NCBI GenBank assembly: GCA_905235675.1
Contig: CAJONC010000001.1
Location: 1 to 64,000, forward strand
Length of the DNA stretch: 64,000 nucleotides
Direction of reading: 5' to 3'
DNA from: an uncultured Bacteroidales bacterium
GTDB lineage: Bacteria; Bacteroidota; Bacteroidia; Bacteroidales; UBA932
The notes under the pieces are model-generated. The model was not told the DNA's origin and did no database searches. It saw only the letters and a program-made list of their open reading frames with translations. Position numbers and translations under genes: made by a program. Shown here one piece after another: positions 50,883-61,553 of this stretch (its first letter is position 1; every line of letters begins with the position of its first letter).

Positions 50883-50908
50883 AAGGGCCCGGAGATTTCC
50901 GAGCCCTT
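50883..50908 (-). terminator. Hairpin terminator after kbl
   Basis: AAGGGCCCGG (50883-50892) pairs with CCGAGCCCTT (50899-50908) with one wobble, directly after the kbl stop on the minus strand, followed by CTTCTTCTTGTCC. Confidence 0.65.
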
Positions 50909-50914
50909 TCCGTT

Positions 50915-52105
50915 TTACTTCAGCACGCCGAGTTCCCTGCCGACCTTGATGAAGGCGGCGATGGCCTTGTCGAGATGTTCTTTCTCGTGGGCTGCGGAAA
51001 TCTGGACGCGGATGCGGGCCTGGCCCTTGGGAACGACTGGATAGTAGAATCCCGTGACGAAGATGCCTTCCTCCGCCATGCGTGCGGCGAACTTCTGGCT
51101 GAGCGGAGCGTCGTAGAGCATCACGGCGAGGATTGCGCTCTGGGTGGGCTTGCAGTCGAAGCCGGCGGCGAGCATCTTTTCGCGGAAATATCTGACGTTC
51201 TCCTGCTGCTTGTCATGCAGATCGTTGCTCTCCTCCAGCATCTTGAAGAGTTCGATACCGGCTCCGCAGATCATAGGAGGAAGGGAATTCGAGAAGAGAT
51301 AAGGGCGGGAACGCTGGCGCAGCATGTCGATAATCTCCTGACGGCCCGTGGTAAATCCGCCCACGGCTCCTCCGAAGCTCTTTCCAAGGGTTCCGGTGTG
51401 GATGTCGATGCGTCCGTAAAGATTGAACTGCTCTGCAACGCCGCGTCCGGTAGGGCCTACTACACCTGCGGAATGGCTTTCGTCCACCATCACGAGGGCG
51501 TCGTACTTCTCGGCAAGTTCGCATATCCTGTCCATGGGAGCGACGTTGCCGTCCATGCTGAATACGCCGTCGGTCACTATTATACGGAACCTCTGGGCCT
51601 GGGCTTCCTTGAGGCAGTTTTCAAGCTCCTCCATATTTGCGTTGGCATAACGGTAGCGCACGGCCTTGCAGAGGCGCACGCCGTCGATTATGGAAGCATG
51701 GTTCAGGGCATCGGAGATGATGGCGTCCTCAGCCGTGAGAAGGGGCTCGAACACTCCCCCGTTGGCATCGAAGCATGCTGCGTAGAGTATGGCGTCGTCG
51801 GTATGGAAATATTTTGCGACAGCTTTCTCCAGTTCACGGTGCAGGTCCTGTGCGCCGCAGATGAAGCGTACGGATGACATTCCGTAGCCGCGATCGTCCA
51901 TGGCTTTCTTGGCCGCTGCAATGAGGCGGGGATTGTTGGAAAGGCCGAGGTAATTGTTTGCGCAGAAATTCAGCGCCTTGCTGCCGTCCTCAAGTATGAT
52001 TTCAGCGCCCTGGGGCGAGCAGATATTGCGTTCGTGCTTGTAAAGACCGGCTTCTTCGATGGCTTTGAGCTCATCCTGAAGATACTGTTGGAATTTTCCG
52101 TACAT
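50915..52105 (-). CDS. kbl: Glycine C-acetyltransferase (2-amino-3-ketobutyrate CoA ligase)
   Basis: Kbl splits 2-amino-3-ketobutyrate with CoA into glycine and acetyl-CoA. The 396-residue PLP enzyme has FCANNYLGLSNNPRLI, MSSVRFICGAQDLHRELE, VMVDESHSAGVVGPTGRG and the PLP lysine in TGTLGKSFGGAVGG, followed by LFSNSLPP. It is divergent from the threonine dehydrogenase gene, which supplies its substrate. The glycine made could enter the glycine cleavage system encoded at 1784-5964. Confidence 0.95.
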   Translation of the reverse strand: MYGKFQQYLQDELKAIEEAGLYKHERNICSPQGAEIILEDGSKALNFCANNYLGLSNNPRLIAAAKKAMDDRGYGMSSVRFICGAQDLHRELEKAVAKYFHTDDAILYAACFDANGGVFEPLLTAEDAIISDALNHASIIDGVRLCKAVRYRYANANMEELENCLKEAQAQRFRIIVTDGVFSMDGNVAPMDRICELAEKYDALVMVDESHSAGVVGPTGRGVAEQFNLYGRIDIHTGTLGKSFGGAVGGFTTGRQEIIDMLRQRSRPYLFSNSLPPMICGAGIELFKMLEESNDLHDKQQENVRYFREKMLAAGFDCKPTQSAILAVMLYDAPLSQKFAARMAEEGIFVTGFYYPVVPKGQARIRVQISAAHEKEHLDKAIAAFIKVGRELGVLK

Positions 52106-52139
52106 GATATTTGATTATTGTTTCAGTTCAACTTTACAA

Positions 52140-52156
52140 CAAAAATAGTAAATTTG
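52140..52156. promoter_or_regulatory. Abutting divergent -7 boxes for kbl and tdh
   Basis: TATTTTTG on the minus strand (52147-52140) and TAAATTTG on the plus strand (52149-52156) are one base apart. The two promoters point away from each other with only a 72-bp gap between genes, so initiation at one probably excludes the other. Confidence 0.7.
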
Positions 52157-52177
52157 CATGGATTTAGTGACACTTGA

Positions 52178-53134
52178 ATGAAAAATGTTCTGATTATCGG
52201 CTCCACCGGCCAGATAGGTTCTGAGTTGACCATGAAACTCAGGCGTTTGCACCCCGAAGGAAATATAGTGGCAGGTTATATAAAGGGCTTCGAGCCCAAA
52301 GGGGAGCTGTTGGAAAGCGGTCCCTCCGCAGAAGTGAATGTCACCGACGCTGCACAGATTGCGGATGCAGTGAAGAAATATGGCATAGACACCATATATA
52401 ATCTCGCCGCCCTTCTTTCCGCAACGGCGGAGAAGTTCCCCCTCAAGGCGTGGGACATCCAGATGAACGGACTGATAAACATACTTGAGGTCGCCCGCGA
52501 AAACGGCTGCGCCGTGTTCACTCCGAGTTCCATAGGGTCCTTCGGCCCCAGCACCCCGCACAAGAACACTCCCCAGGATACGATACAGCGTCCTACGTCC
52601 ATGTACGGCGTCACCAAGGTGGCGACAGAACTGCTCAGCGACTACTATTTCAACAAATATGGCGTCGACACCCGTTCGGTGCGTTTCCCCGGCCTTATCT
52701 CCTATACCACGCTTCCCGGAGGCGGCACCACCGACTACGCGGTCGAGATTTACTACGCCGCCGTCAAGGGAGAAGAATTCGTCTGCCCCATCGCGGCGGG
52801 TACGCTGATGGACATGATGTATATGCCCGATGCACTCAAGGCCGCGGTCGATATCATGGAAGCCGACCCTTCCAAACTGGTCCACCGCAACTCCTTCAAC
52901 ATCGCAAGCATGAGTTTCGCACCGGAAGATGTTTTCGCCGCCATCAAGAAGATTATTCCCGATGCCCGCATGCGCTACGATGTGGATCCCGTCCGCCAGG
53001 CCATCGCGGATTCCTGGCCGGACAACATGGACGACTCCTGCGCCCGCGCCGAATGGGGCTGGAAGCCAAGCTACGACCTCGACTCAATGTCGGAGGACAT
53101 GATAAAGCATCTCAAAATAAAACTCGGGGCTTAA
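52178..53134 (+). CDS. L-threonine 3-dehydrogenase, SDR/epimerase type
   Basis: The 318-residue NAD-dependent enzyme oxidises threonine to 2-amino-3-ketobutyrate. The extended SDR fold shows [10 protein letters not shown] (NAD site), [23 protein letters not shown] and the catalytic Tyr143/Lys147 in [12 protein letters not shown], with [21 protein letters not shown] typical of the UDP-galactose-epimerase-like threonine dehydrogenases. It is divergent from kbl and convergent with clpX, overlapping its stop by four bases. Confidence 0.92.
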   Translation: MKNVLIIGSTGQIGSELTMKLRRLHPEGNIVAGYIKGFEPKGELLESGPSAEVNVTDAAQIADAVKKYGIDTIYNLAALLSATAEKFPLKAWDIQMNGLINILEVARENGCAVFTPSSIGSFGPSTPHKNTPQDTIQRPTSMYGVTKVATELLSDYYFNKYGVDTRSVRFPGLISYTTLPGGGTTDYAVEIYYAAVKGEEFVCPIAAGTLMDMMYMPDALKAAVDIMEADPSKLVHRNSFNIASMSFAPEDVFAAIKKIIPDARMRYDVDPVRQAIADSWPDNMDDSCARAEWGWKPSYDLDSMSEDMIKHLKIKLGA

Positions 53135-53150
53135 GCTCCGAGTTTTTCTT
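53121..53150 (+). terminator. Terminator across the convergent tdh/clpX ends
   Basis: AACTCGGGGC (53121-53130) pairs with GCTCCGAGTT (53135-53144) with one wobble, followed by TTTCTTTT. The 4-base loop TTAA contains the stop codons of both genes. Confidence 0.8.
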
Positions 53151-54189
53151 TTGCATAATCGGCAGTAAGTTGGAATGTCTTGCGACGCGAAGACGGGGCA
53201 TCGTACATTGCATCGTTCATTATCCGTTCGCAGATGGACCGGAGTCCGCGCGCGCCGAGCTTTTCCTTTATTGCCGTGTCGACTATTATGTCCAGCACCT
53301 CAGGTTCTATTTCGAGCTTGATGCCGTCGAGTTCGAACATCTTCTCATACTGGCGCAGGATGGCGTTGCGCGGCTCGGTAAGGATGCGCTTGAGAGCCTT
53401 GCGGTCGAGATTGTCCAGGCTCATTATTACAGGCAGGCGGCCGATGATTTCGGGAATGAGTCCATACTTGCGCAGGTCCTGGGCCTCTACATACTGAAGC
53501 AGCTTGTCATCGTCTATTTTCTGCCTGTCTTCGGAACCGAAACCAATCACCCTGGTATTCATACGCTGAGCGATTATTCGGTCTATTCCCTCGAAGGCCC
53601 CGCCGCAGATGAACAGCACGTTCTCGGTATTGAAATGTATGAATTCCTGCTCCGGATGCTTGCGTCCGCCGGCGGGGGGAACGTTCACCACGCTTCCCTC
53701 AAGCAGCTTGAGGAGCCCCTGCTGCACACCCTCACCCGACACGTCGCGGGTAATGGAAGGATTGTCGCTCTTGCGGGATATCTTGTCTATCTCGTCTATG
53801 AACACTATTCCCATCTCCGCCTCGGCCTGATTGTAATCCGCATCCTGCAGCAGGCGGACCAGCAGGCTCTCCACATCCTCGCCGACATAGCCCGCCTCGG
53901 TAAGCACCGTGGCGTCCACTATCGCGAAGGGCACCATCAGCATCTTTGCTATGGTGCGGGCGAGCAGAGTCTTGCCGGTTCCGGTAGGCCCGACAAGCAG
54001 TATGTTGCTTTTTTCGAGCTCCACCCCGTCGTCGACAGGATCCACCACATTGTGCAGTATCCTTTTATAATGGTTGTAGACTGCTACCGAAAGCATTTTC
54101 TTGGCCCTGTCCTGACCAATCACATACTGGTCGAGATAGGCCTTGATTTCCTTGGGTTTGGGAATTTCAACTTTATTCTGATTCGCCAT
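53131..54189 (-). CDS. clpX: ClpX ATPase lacking the N-terminal zinc-binding domain
   Basis: The AAA+ unfoldase feeds ClpP. From ATG 54189 it has 352 residues: Walker A GPTGTGKT (67-74), pore loop 1 GYVGEDVES, Walker [11 protein letters not shown], sensor region [18 protein letters not shown], pore loop 2 GGRKHPEQ and the ClpP-binding IGF loop [11 protein letters not shown]. Walker A comes about 52 residues earlier than in full-length ClpX, and no CxxC-x(n)-CxxC zinc domain precedes it. The ATG shares its A with the clpP stop (TGATG), which fixes the start. Adaptor and substrate choice that depends on the zinc domain would differ. Confidence 0.93.
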   Translation of the reverse strand: MANQNKVEIPKPKEIKAYLDQYVIGQDRAKKMLSVAVYNHYKRILHNVVDPVDDGVELEKSNILLVGPTGTGKTLLARTIAKMLMVPFAIVDATVLTEAGYVGEDVESLLVRLLQDADYNQAEAEMGIVFIDEIDKISRKSDNPSITRDVSGEGVQQGLLKLLEGSVVNVPPAGGRKHPEQEFIHFNTENVLFICGGAFEGIDRIIAQRMNTRVIGFGSEDRQKIDDDKLLQYVEAQDLRKYGLIPEIIGRLPVIMSLDNLDRKALKRILTEPRNAILRQYEKMFELDGIKLEIEPEVLDIIVDTAIKEKLGARGLRSICERIMNDAMYDAPSSRRKTFQLTADYAKEKLGA

Positions 54190-54863
54190 CACTTCTTGAA
54201 TTTGCCCAGTATTTTGTCCACCATTCCGTATTCCAGCGCTTCGGAAGCATTCATCCAATAGTCGCGGTCGGCATCGGCGAAAACTTTTTTGAACGGCTGC
54301 CCGCTGTGCCCTGAGATGATGTGGCAGAGCTCGTCGCGGGTCTTCTCTATCTCCTTCGCGGCTATGAGTATGTCCGAAGCCTGTCCCTGCGCTCCTCCGA
54401 GGGGCTGGTGAATGAGCACGCGGCCGTGGGGAAGAATAGCCCGCTTGCCCTTCGCTCCCGCGCAAAGGAGTATGCTGCCCATGGAGGCGGCCATTCCGGT
54501 GCAGATGGTTGCAATGTCGGGCTCCACGAGCTGCATGGTGTCGTAGATTCCGAGGCCGGCCGTGACGCTCCCGCCGGGAGTGTTCAGATAGAGGGAGATG
54601 TCGGAATCTCCGTTGTCGGCAGCCTTGGCGAGGAAGAGCAGCTGGGCCTGAACGATATTGGCAACATCATCGTCGATGGGAACTCCGAGGAAGATGATGC
54701 GGTCCATGAGCAGGCGGCTGAAAACATCCATCGATGCCACATTCAGCCTGCGCTCCTCGATTACCGTAGGATTGATATAAGCGTCGCTTGCCGAAGAATA
54801 ACGGTGCAGGGTCATCGACCCCACACCGAATTCCGACTTTGCAAATTTCTCGAAATCAGTCAT
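54189..54863 (-). CDS. clpP: ClpP protease proteolytic subunit
   Basis: The 224-residue serine peptidase forms the double-ring chamber. Catalytic residues are Ser127 ([11 protein letters not shown]) and His152 ([10 protein letters not shown]), with Asp near [29 protein letters not shown] is the substrate-strand region. It lies one base after trigger factor and couples to clpX through TGATG, so tig-clpP-clpX form one translational unit. Confidence 0.96.
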   Translation of the reverse strand: MTDFEKFAKSEFGVGSMTLHRYSSASDAYINPTVIEERRLNVASMDVFSRLLMDRIIFLGVPIDDDVANIVQAQLLFLAKAADNGDSDISLYLNTPGGSVTAGLGIYDTMQLVEPDIATICTGMAASMGSILLCAGAKGKRAILPHGRVLIHQPLGGAQGQASDILIAAKEIEKTRDELCHIISGHSGQPFKKVFADADRDYWMNASEALEYGMVDKILGKFKK

Positions 54864-54864
54864 T

Positions 54865-55857
54865 TCAATTCAATTCGCGGAATTTTTCCGAAGTAATCTT
54901 CTTGGCCTTTACGGTTACCTCTTCCTTGAGCTTGTCGAGCACCTTGGTGTCCTCCACCTGCTCAATCAGACGGTCGAGCTGCTTGCGGTCCTGAAGCATT
55001 TCCTGTGCGGCCGAGCTCAGGATCTCGGCGGGAACTTCGCTCATTCCGTACATTGCATACTGGTACCTCACATAATTTACCGCGGCACCTTCGATATCTT
55101 TCTGCTCAATCTTGAAATCGTACTGTTTCATGAGGGCGCTGCGGATAAGCTGCCAGCGGAAATCGGCGAGGAAGCCCTCGAAATCCTTCTCAATGTATTC
55201 CTTGCTGACCTTGCCTTCATTGGCTTCGAAGAGCCAGCGCTTCATGAAGTCCTCGGGAAGGTCGAACCTGGTCTTCTGCACGAAATAGTCGCGAAGGTCC
55301 TTGGTGAACCTCCATTCCGCCTCCTGGGCATATTCGGACTTAAGGCGCTCCGTGAGTTCGCTTTCAATCTCCTCGTCGGTCTTTTCCTCCTTCTGTTCCT
55401 CGTAATACTTCTTGAGGTTTCCTATCATCTCGGCCTTGTCTTTCGCGGAAGCGCTGATGGTATATTTGTTCACGATATCCTCCTTGCCGACCTCGACCGT
55501 CACTTCGGGATAGGTGGCGATGTCAAACACGAAGCTGAATTCATTTCCGTCCTTCCACTCGACCTCAGGCTGGTTTTCGCTCGTGAGGGGCTCTCCAAGT
55601 ACCCTGAGCTTGTTCTCATCGATAAAATCCTGCAATCCTTTGGAGATGACTTCATTCACCGATTCGAAAAGAACCTGGTCGCCATAGACCTTGCGGATGA
55701 TGGAGTCGGGCACGTTCCCCTTGCGGAAGCCCTTGAAGTCCGCAGTACGGCGGAGCTTTGCGAATTTCCTGCGTTCAACCTCCGTGTAATCACCGGGCTC
55801 GACGCCGAGGGTGAGTTCGATGTTCAAGTCATCAATCTGTTTTTTCTCTACTTTCAT
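54865..55857 (-). CDS. tig: Trigger factor-like chaperone without the PPIase domain
   Basis: The 330-residue protein has the ribosome-binding N-domain with the signature FKGFRKGNVP (~41-50) and the helical C-terminal arms (RWLFEANEGKVSKEYIEKDF, YQYAMYGMSEVPAEIL). Full-length trigger factors have about 430-450 residues. The missing ~100 fit the FKBP-type peptidyl-prolyl isomerase domain, which would lie after residue ~145, where the chain instead moves straight into helices (LKKYYEEQKEEKTDEEIES). The start overlaps the PgpH-like stop by four bases. Chaperone function should survive without isomerase activity. Confidence 0.9.
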   Translation of the reverse strand: MKVEKKQIDDLNIELTLGVEPGDYTEVERRKFAKLRRTADFKGFRKGNVPDSIIRKVYGDQVLFESVNEVISKGLQDFIDENKLRVLGEPLTSENQPEVEWKDGNEFSFVFDIATYPEVTVEVGKEDIVNKYTISASAKDKAEMIGNLKKYYEEQKEEKTDEEIESELTERLKSEYAQEAEWRFTKDLRDYFVQKTRFDLPEDFMKRWLFEANEGKVSKEYIEKDFEGFLADFRWQLIRSALMKQYDFKIEQKDIEGAAVNYVRYQYAMYGMSEVPAEILSSAAQEMLQDRKQLDRLIEQVEDTKVLDKLKEEVTVKAKKITSEKFRELN

Positions 55858-57896
55858 TTCAAAAATCCTATTAATTTGTTTTTTCGTTTCGGGTATTCAA
55901 TGCGCCCATGATACATCTGGGCGAGATAATTCTTGATTGTGGCCTTCACAATGCCAAGGTCCTTGACGCTGATCTCGGCATCGGTGAACTGACCCTGTTC
56001 CAGCTTGCCCGCGACTATGCTTTCCACGAACCTGTCAAATGATTCGGGGGAATAATCGGTCAGTGCACGCGATCCGGCTTCCACGCTGTCGCAAAGCATC
56101 AGTATGATCTGCTCCCTGGTGACCGGCTTGCGGCCGGGATAGGTGAAAGGAGCCTTGATTTCGGGGTCTCCCCCTTCGTTCACGAACTTGTTGTAGAAGT
56201 ATCCGACCTGCCCCGTACCGTGATGGGTGATGATAAAGTCAGTCACCACCGAAGGCAGATGATGCTTCTGCGCAAGTTCCGCTCCGTCGGTTACATGGCG
56301 GATAATATCCTGAGCGCTCTGCTGGGGAGTAAGGTCCTGATGGTAGCGTTTTGCTCCGTCCGCCGTCAGCAGGCTCTCGTTCTCCACGAAGCACATGGGA
56401 TTCTGCATCTTGCCAATGTCGTGATACAGGGCGCCGGCACGCACCAGCTGCACGTTGGCGCCTATCGCCCCTGCAACCGCATCCGCCATGTTCATCACCT
56501 GGAGCGAATGCTGGAAGGAACCGGGGGCCTTCTGTTCAAGCTCCTTGAGCAGGGGGTTGGAAGTATCGCAGAGCTCGTCCAGGCGGTACACCGAGACAAG
56601 GTTGAAAATGCGTTCGAAAAGATAGGAAAGCGGGTATCCTGCCACGCAGAGCATTGCGGAAAGGAAGAGGGATACGCCCATGCGCAGTATGTTCCCTCCT
56701 GCAAGGTCGATTGCATAGCATCCGAGATATACCGCAAACAATGCGGCGAATGTAATGAACGCATTCAGGAACTGCCTCCATCCCTTGCTGAAGTTCGGGA
56801 AGGTAACTATGGAAACTATCCCTCCGGTAAGGAACATCAGGTAAAGCGCGCGTCCGCTGTCGGCAAAGAGCATCAGCGGCAGCAGCGAGATTGCATACAC
56901 GCACACCACGAGCCTGTTGTCGAAGAATGCCTCAAGCAAAAGCGCGGAAAGCACGAAAGGCACCATGCAGACGATTTCCGGCCTGTTCAGCGGAAGAAGT
57001 ATGGCCGTCAGGGTGGTAACGGTAAAAATCAGCAGCAGATAGAGGTACTTGCCCCAGTTTCCGAAGATGGAGTTGTTGAAGGCAGCAATGGCAAAGAAAA
57101 GCAGCGTAACGAGTACCAGGGCGAGGATTGCATTTCCCGTCCAGAAAAGGAATCCCGAACTTCCGGTGCCCATGTCCCTGGCATACTCTTTTTCGTAGGA
57201 ATCCAGAATCTGGGCTATCTCGGCCGTGACTATCTCGTCTTTTTCGACTATCAGCTGTCCTGAACTCACATATCCCGCAGTAGGAGAAATCCTTACCGTG
57301 GATTCCGCCTTGACGAGTTCGGTGGTCTGGCGGTCGTAACTGAGGTTGGGCACCAGGAGTTCCGCCACGGAGTTCGCCCTGAGCAGGGAGTCGATATTGT
57401 ATGACGGATACCGGCCCGCAAGCTCATTCGTGAAAGTGCTCCGGGCCTCGGCGAGGCGGTAGATTTCCACCGCGGGGCAAGATGAAGCCCTTTTGCTGCG
57501 CTGTACGTAAACTATCTCGGCAACCCCTGTCGAACCTTCGGGGACGACTATTCCCTCGTCGCCGACAATTCCCTTGTCGTATATGTCCCTCATGCAGGAC
57601 ACTATGTCCTGGCGCAGGAAGGAAAATCTGCCGAGTTCGAGCTGAGATGCATTCTGAAGATTCCTGTTTACGACATCGTCGAGGAACCGGTAATAAGGAA
57701 TGACGTAATAATCCGACTGCCTGCGTTCCTCAAGTATCTGGTCTTCGGTCTTGAGTATTGGAAAGTCGAAGGGCGCGATCAGGGTTTCATACTTCCACGG
57801 CGACCCTTTGCGATAATCGTAATTCAGCTTGGGGCTGCGCGGCAGAAGGCACAGCACCATTACGAAGATCACGAACAGCGGGAGGAACTTTTTCAT
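55854..57896 (-). CDS. 7TM-HD phosphohydrolase, PgpH-like (c-di-AMP phosphodiesterase family)
   Basis: The 680-residue protein has an N-terminal helix (FLPLFVIFVMVLCLLP), a ~220-residue extracytoplasmic 7TMR-HDED domain, about seven hydrophobic helices (~255-430) and a cytoplasmic HD domain with YHDIGKMQNP and ITHHGTGQVGYFYN. PgpH in Listeria hydrolyses c-di-AMP, and this architecture is specific to that family. It lies nine bases after gyrB and overlaps tig. Confidence 0.9.
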   Translation of the reverse strand: MKKFLPLFVIFVMVLCLLPRSPKLNYDYRKGSPWKYETLIAPFDFPILKTEDQILEERRQSDYYVIPYYRFLDDVVNRNLQNASQLELGRFSFLRQDIVSCMRDIYDKGIVGDEGIVVPEGSTGVAEIVYVQRSKRASSCPAVEIYRLAEARSTFTNELAGRYPSYNIDSLLRANSVAELLVPNLSYDRQTTELVKAESTVRISPTAGYVSSGQLIVEKDEIVTAEIAQILDSYEKEYARDMGTGSSGFLFWTGNAILALVLVTLLFFAIAAFNNSIFGNWGKYLYLLLIFTVTTLTAILLPLNRPEIVCMVPFVLSALLLEAFFDNRLVVCVYAISLLPLMLFADSGRALYLMFLTGGIVSIVTFPNFSKGWRQFLNAFITFAALFAVYLGCYAIDLAGGNILRMGVSLFLSAMLCVAGYPLSYLFERIFNLVSVYRLDELCDTSNPLLKELEQKAPGSFQHSLQVMNMADAVAGAIGANVQLVRAGALYHDIGKMQNPMCFVENESLLTADGAKRYHQDLTPQQSAQDIIRHVTDGAELAQKHHLPSVVTDFIITHHGTGQVGYFYNKFVNEGGDPEIKAPFTYPGRKPVTREQIILMLCDSVEAGSRALTDYSPESFDRFVESIVAGKLEQGQFTDAEISVKDLGIVKATIKNYLAQMYHGRIEYPKRKNKLIGFLK

Positions 57897-57905
57897 CGGG
57901 AAGCT

Positions 57906-59927
<2,022 letters not shown>

Positions 59928-59958
59928 CTAAATTTTCTGTTTTCTGTAAAAAAGGACA

Positions 59959-59966
59959 CAAATTTA
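59959..59966 (-). promoter_or_regulatory. -7 box of gyrB
   Basis: TAAATTTG on the minus strand, 37 bases before the gyrB ATG, within the 51-bp gap after the barrel gene. Confidence 0.55.
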
Positions 59967-59972
59967 CTCAAA

Positions 59973-61553
59973 TTATCTCAAATCCAGACTGATGCCGGCA
60001 GTGAAATAGATGCCGTTTTCGATATGGAGGGGAGAAAGCGCAATATCCTGGTTCAGTATGTTGCCTATCTTCGCCCATACCCCGAGCATGCTGTCGATCT
60101 TGTATTCGGCGTCGACACCCAGGTTCACGAATCCCTTGACGGGATAGTTCAGGGCGTCGCGCGCTGTCTGGGCCTCGCACCAAAGCCCTGCATAAATCCT
60201 GGAGTTCCAGTTGCGGCGCACCCTTGCGGAAGCGCAGAGCTGGGGAAGATCCAGGTAATTGTCATTAGGCTCTATGCTGGTGTAGCGGTAGAGGATTTTT
60301 GCATCGGCATCCCAGCGACGGCTCTTCCACGCGAGGTCGGCATCGACATACCAGTTGCTGTATTTGTCCTGTGAAATGCCATAGGCCATAAGTCCGCCCT
60401 GGGGATAGTAAGTGTACAGGGGTGCATAGGCATAAGCCGCGTATCCCCCATGCACGTCATACTGGAGTTTCCCCAAAAAGTTCCCGCGCATACCGACAGC
60501 CGCATTCAGGCGTTCCAGGCCGGGACGCAGATCCGTCGCATAGGAAGGACTGAACCAGTGCTCGGCGAGCTTGAGGTCGGCGTAATCCACTGCGAACTGT
60601 CCGCCTTTGGCGAACGCGTACGGCTGCATCGTTCCGTCCAGGAGGTCCGCCCTCACCGTCACGTCGGGGAAAAGCCATTGCAGGTCGCGTGCGGGGCCGA
60701 GCCTGACGCCGGCTTCAATCTTCAGCGGGCCGGTTTCTATGAGCGCCTTGGGAGATATGCCCATCACGAATTTGGTACTGTAGACGGCGCTGTAGAAGAA
60801 TCCCGCCACGTCCGCATCCACCCTTACGTCGAAGGGGAAGTTCCAGATGGGCATGAAGTATCCCGACGCACGTACCGAGGTCTGGTCGAGATAAGTGTCG
60901 ATCGCATGGCTTACGGACGCGTTGGCGGCAAAGAGCACCTTGGCGTCTATGTCAGTCTTGATTCCTCCTTTGACCGTAAACTGGTGGAAAGTTGAATTTC
61001 CGTTGAAATCCCTGTTGAGCAGACCCTTGTAGTCGACACCGTAGTCGAAGGCATAATTGGTGCTGAACACCTTGCCCTCGAGTCCGAAGTTCTCGGAAAA
61101 GTCGAAGCCGTTGTAAGGGCTGCGTTCATCCAGGGAGCGGTATCTGCCGAGATAGCCCGAAAGGTCCTGATAGATCAGAAGCGTATGTTTCGCCTTGTGG
61201 AGAGGCACATACACGGCCTGCAACTCGGGACGGAAAGAATATCCCGCTCCTCCCCTGAAGAAGAATTTGCCGAAATCGGAGGCCGGTTTCTGGGGGGCGA
61301 TGCTTATCTCGTAGGGAGAAAACTCGTAGGAGCCCTTGTATGGTGTGGCGATAACGTCGTAATCGACCGATGTGCGGAACGACTTCAGCGAATCGGGAAC
61401 TTCAATTTCCACCGACTGCTTGCCCTGAAGTCCGAGCTGCGCCTTGTAGTCGTTGGTGACCTGGACCTGGGGATTCAGATTCGGATTCTGCGCAAAGGCG
61501 GGCATTCCCGCCGCCATTGCAAGAAAAGTCAGTATTGCTGTATATTTTCTCAT
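59973..61553 (-). CDS. Outer-membrane beta-barrel protein of unknown function
   Basis: The 526-residue protein has a signal peptide (MRKYTAILTFLAMAAGMPAFA), a short N-terminal linker and many alternating aromatic/hydrophobic strands (GGAGYSFRPELQAVYVPLH, FVNLGVDAEYKI), ending in GISLDLR as in TonB-type barrels. No plug domain is present, so it is not a full TonB receptor. It overlaps the TPR gene by four bases, and TPR plus barrel pairs of this kind occur in Bacteroidota. A shared envelope role is likely, but its nature is unknown. Confidence 0.75.
   Translation of the reverse strand: MRKYTAILTFLAMAAGMPAFAQNPNLNPQVQVTNDYKAQLGLQGKQSVEIEVPDSLKSFRTSVDYDVIATPYKGSYEFSPYEISIAPQKPASDFGKFFFRGGAGYSFRPELQAVYVPLHKAKHTLLIYQDLSGYLGRYRSLDERSPYNGFDFSENFGLEGKVFSTNYAFDYGVDYKGLLNRDFNGNSTFHQFTVKGGIKTDIDAKVLFAANASVSHAIDTYLDQTSVRASGYFMPIWNFPFDVRVDADVAGFFYSAVYSTKFVMGISPKALIETGPLKIEAGVRLGPARDLQWLFPDVTVRADLLDGTMQPYAFAKGGQFAVDYADLKLAEHWFSPSYATDLRPGLERLNAAVGMRGNFLGKLQYDVHGGYAAYAYAPLYTYYPQGGLMAYGISQDKYSNWYVDADLAWKSRRWDADAKILYRYTSIEPNDNYLDLPQLCASARVRRNWNSRIYAGLWCEAQTARDALNYPVKGFVNLGVDAEYKIDSMLGVWAKIGNILNQDIALSPLHIENGIYFTAGISLDLR

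Larger units (their letters stand above)
50318..50914. other. 597-bp gene-free gap between the convergent mmdB and kbl genes
   Basis: It holds a degenerate part-unit at ~50341-50362, seven hairpin-repeat units (50363-50719) and about 165 bases of ordinary sequence (50720-50882) in which I see no gene beyond chance short frames, then the kbl terminator. The array thus fills more than half of the gap. Confidence 0.8.

Noticed and set aside
54190..54465. N-terminal extension of clpX reading through clpP
   Set aside because: The extra 92 residues are an out-of-frame reading of clpP, contain no zinc-domain cysteines, and are incompatible with the TGATG coupling.
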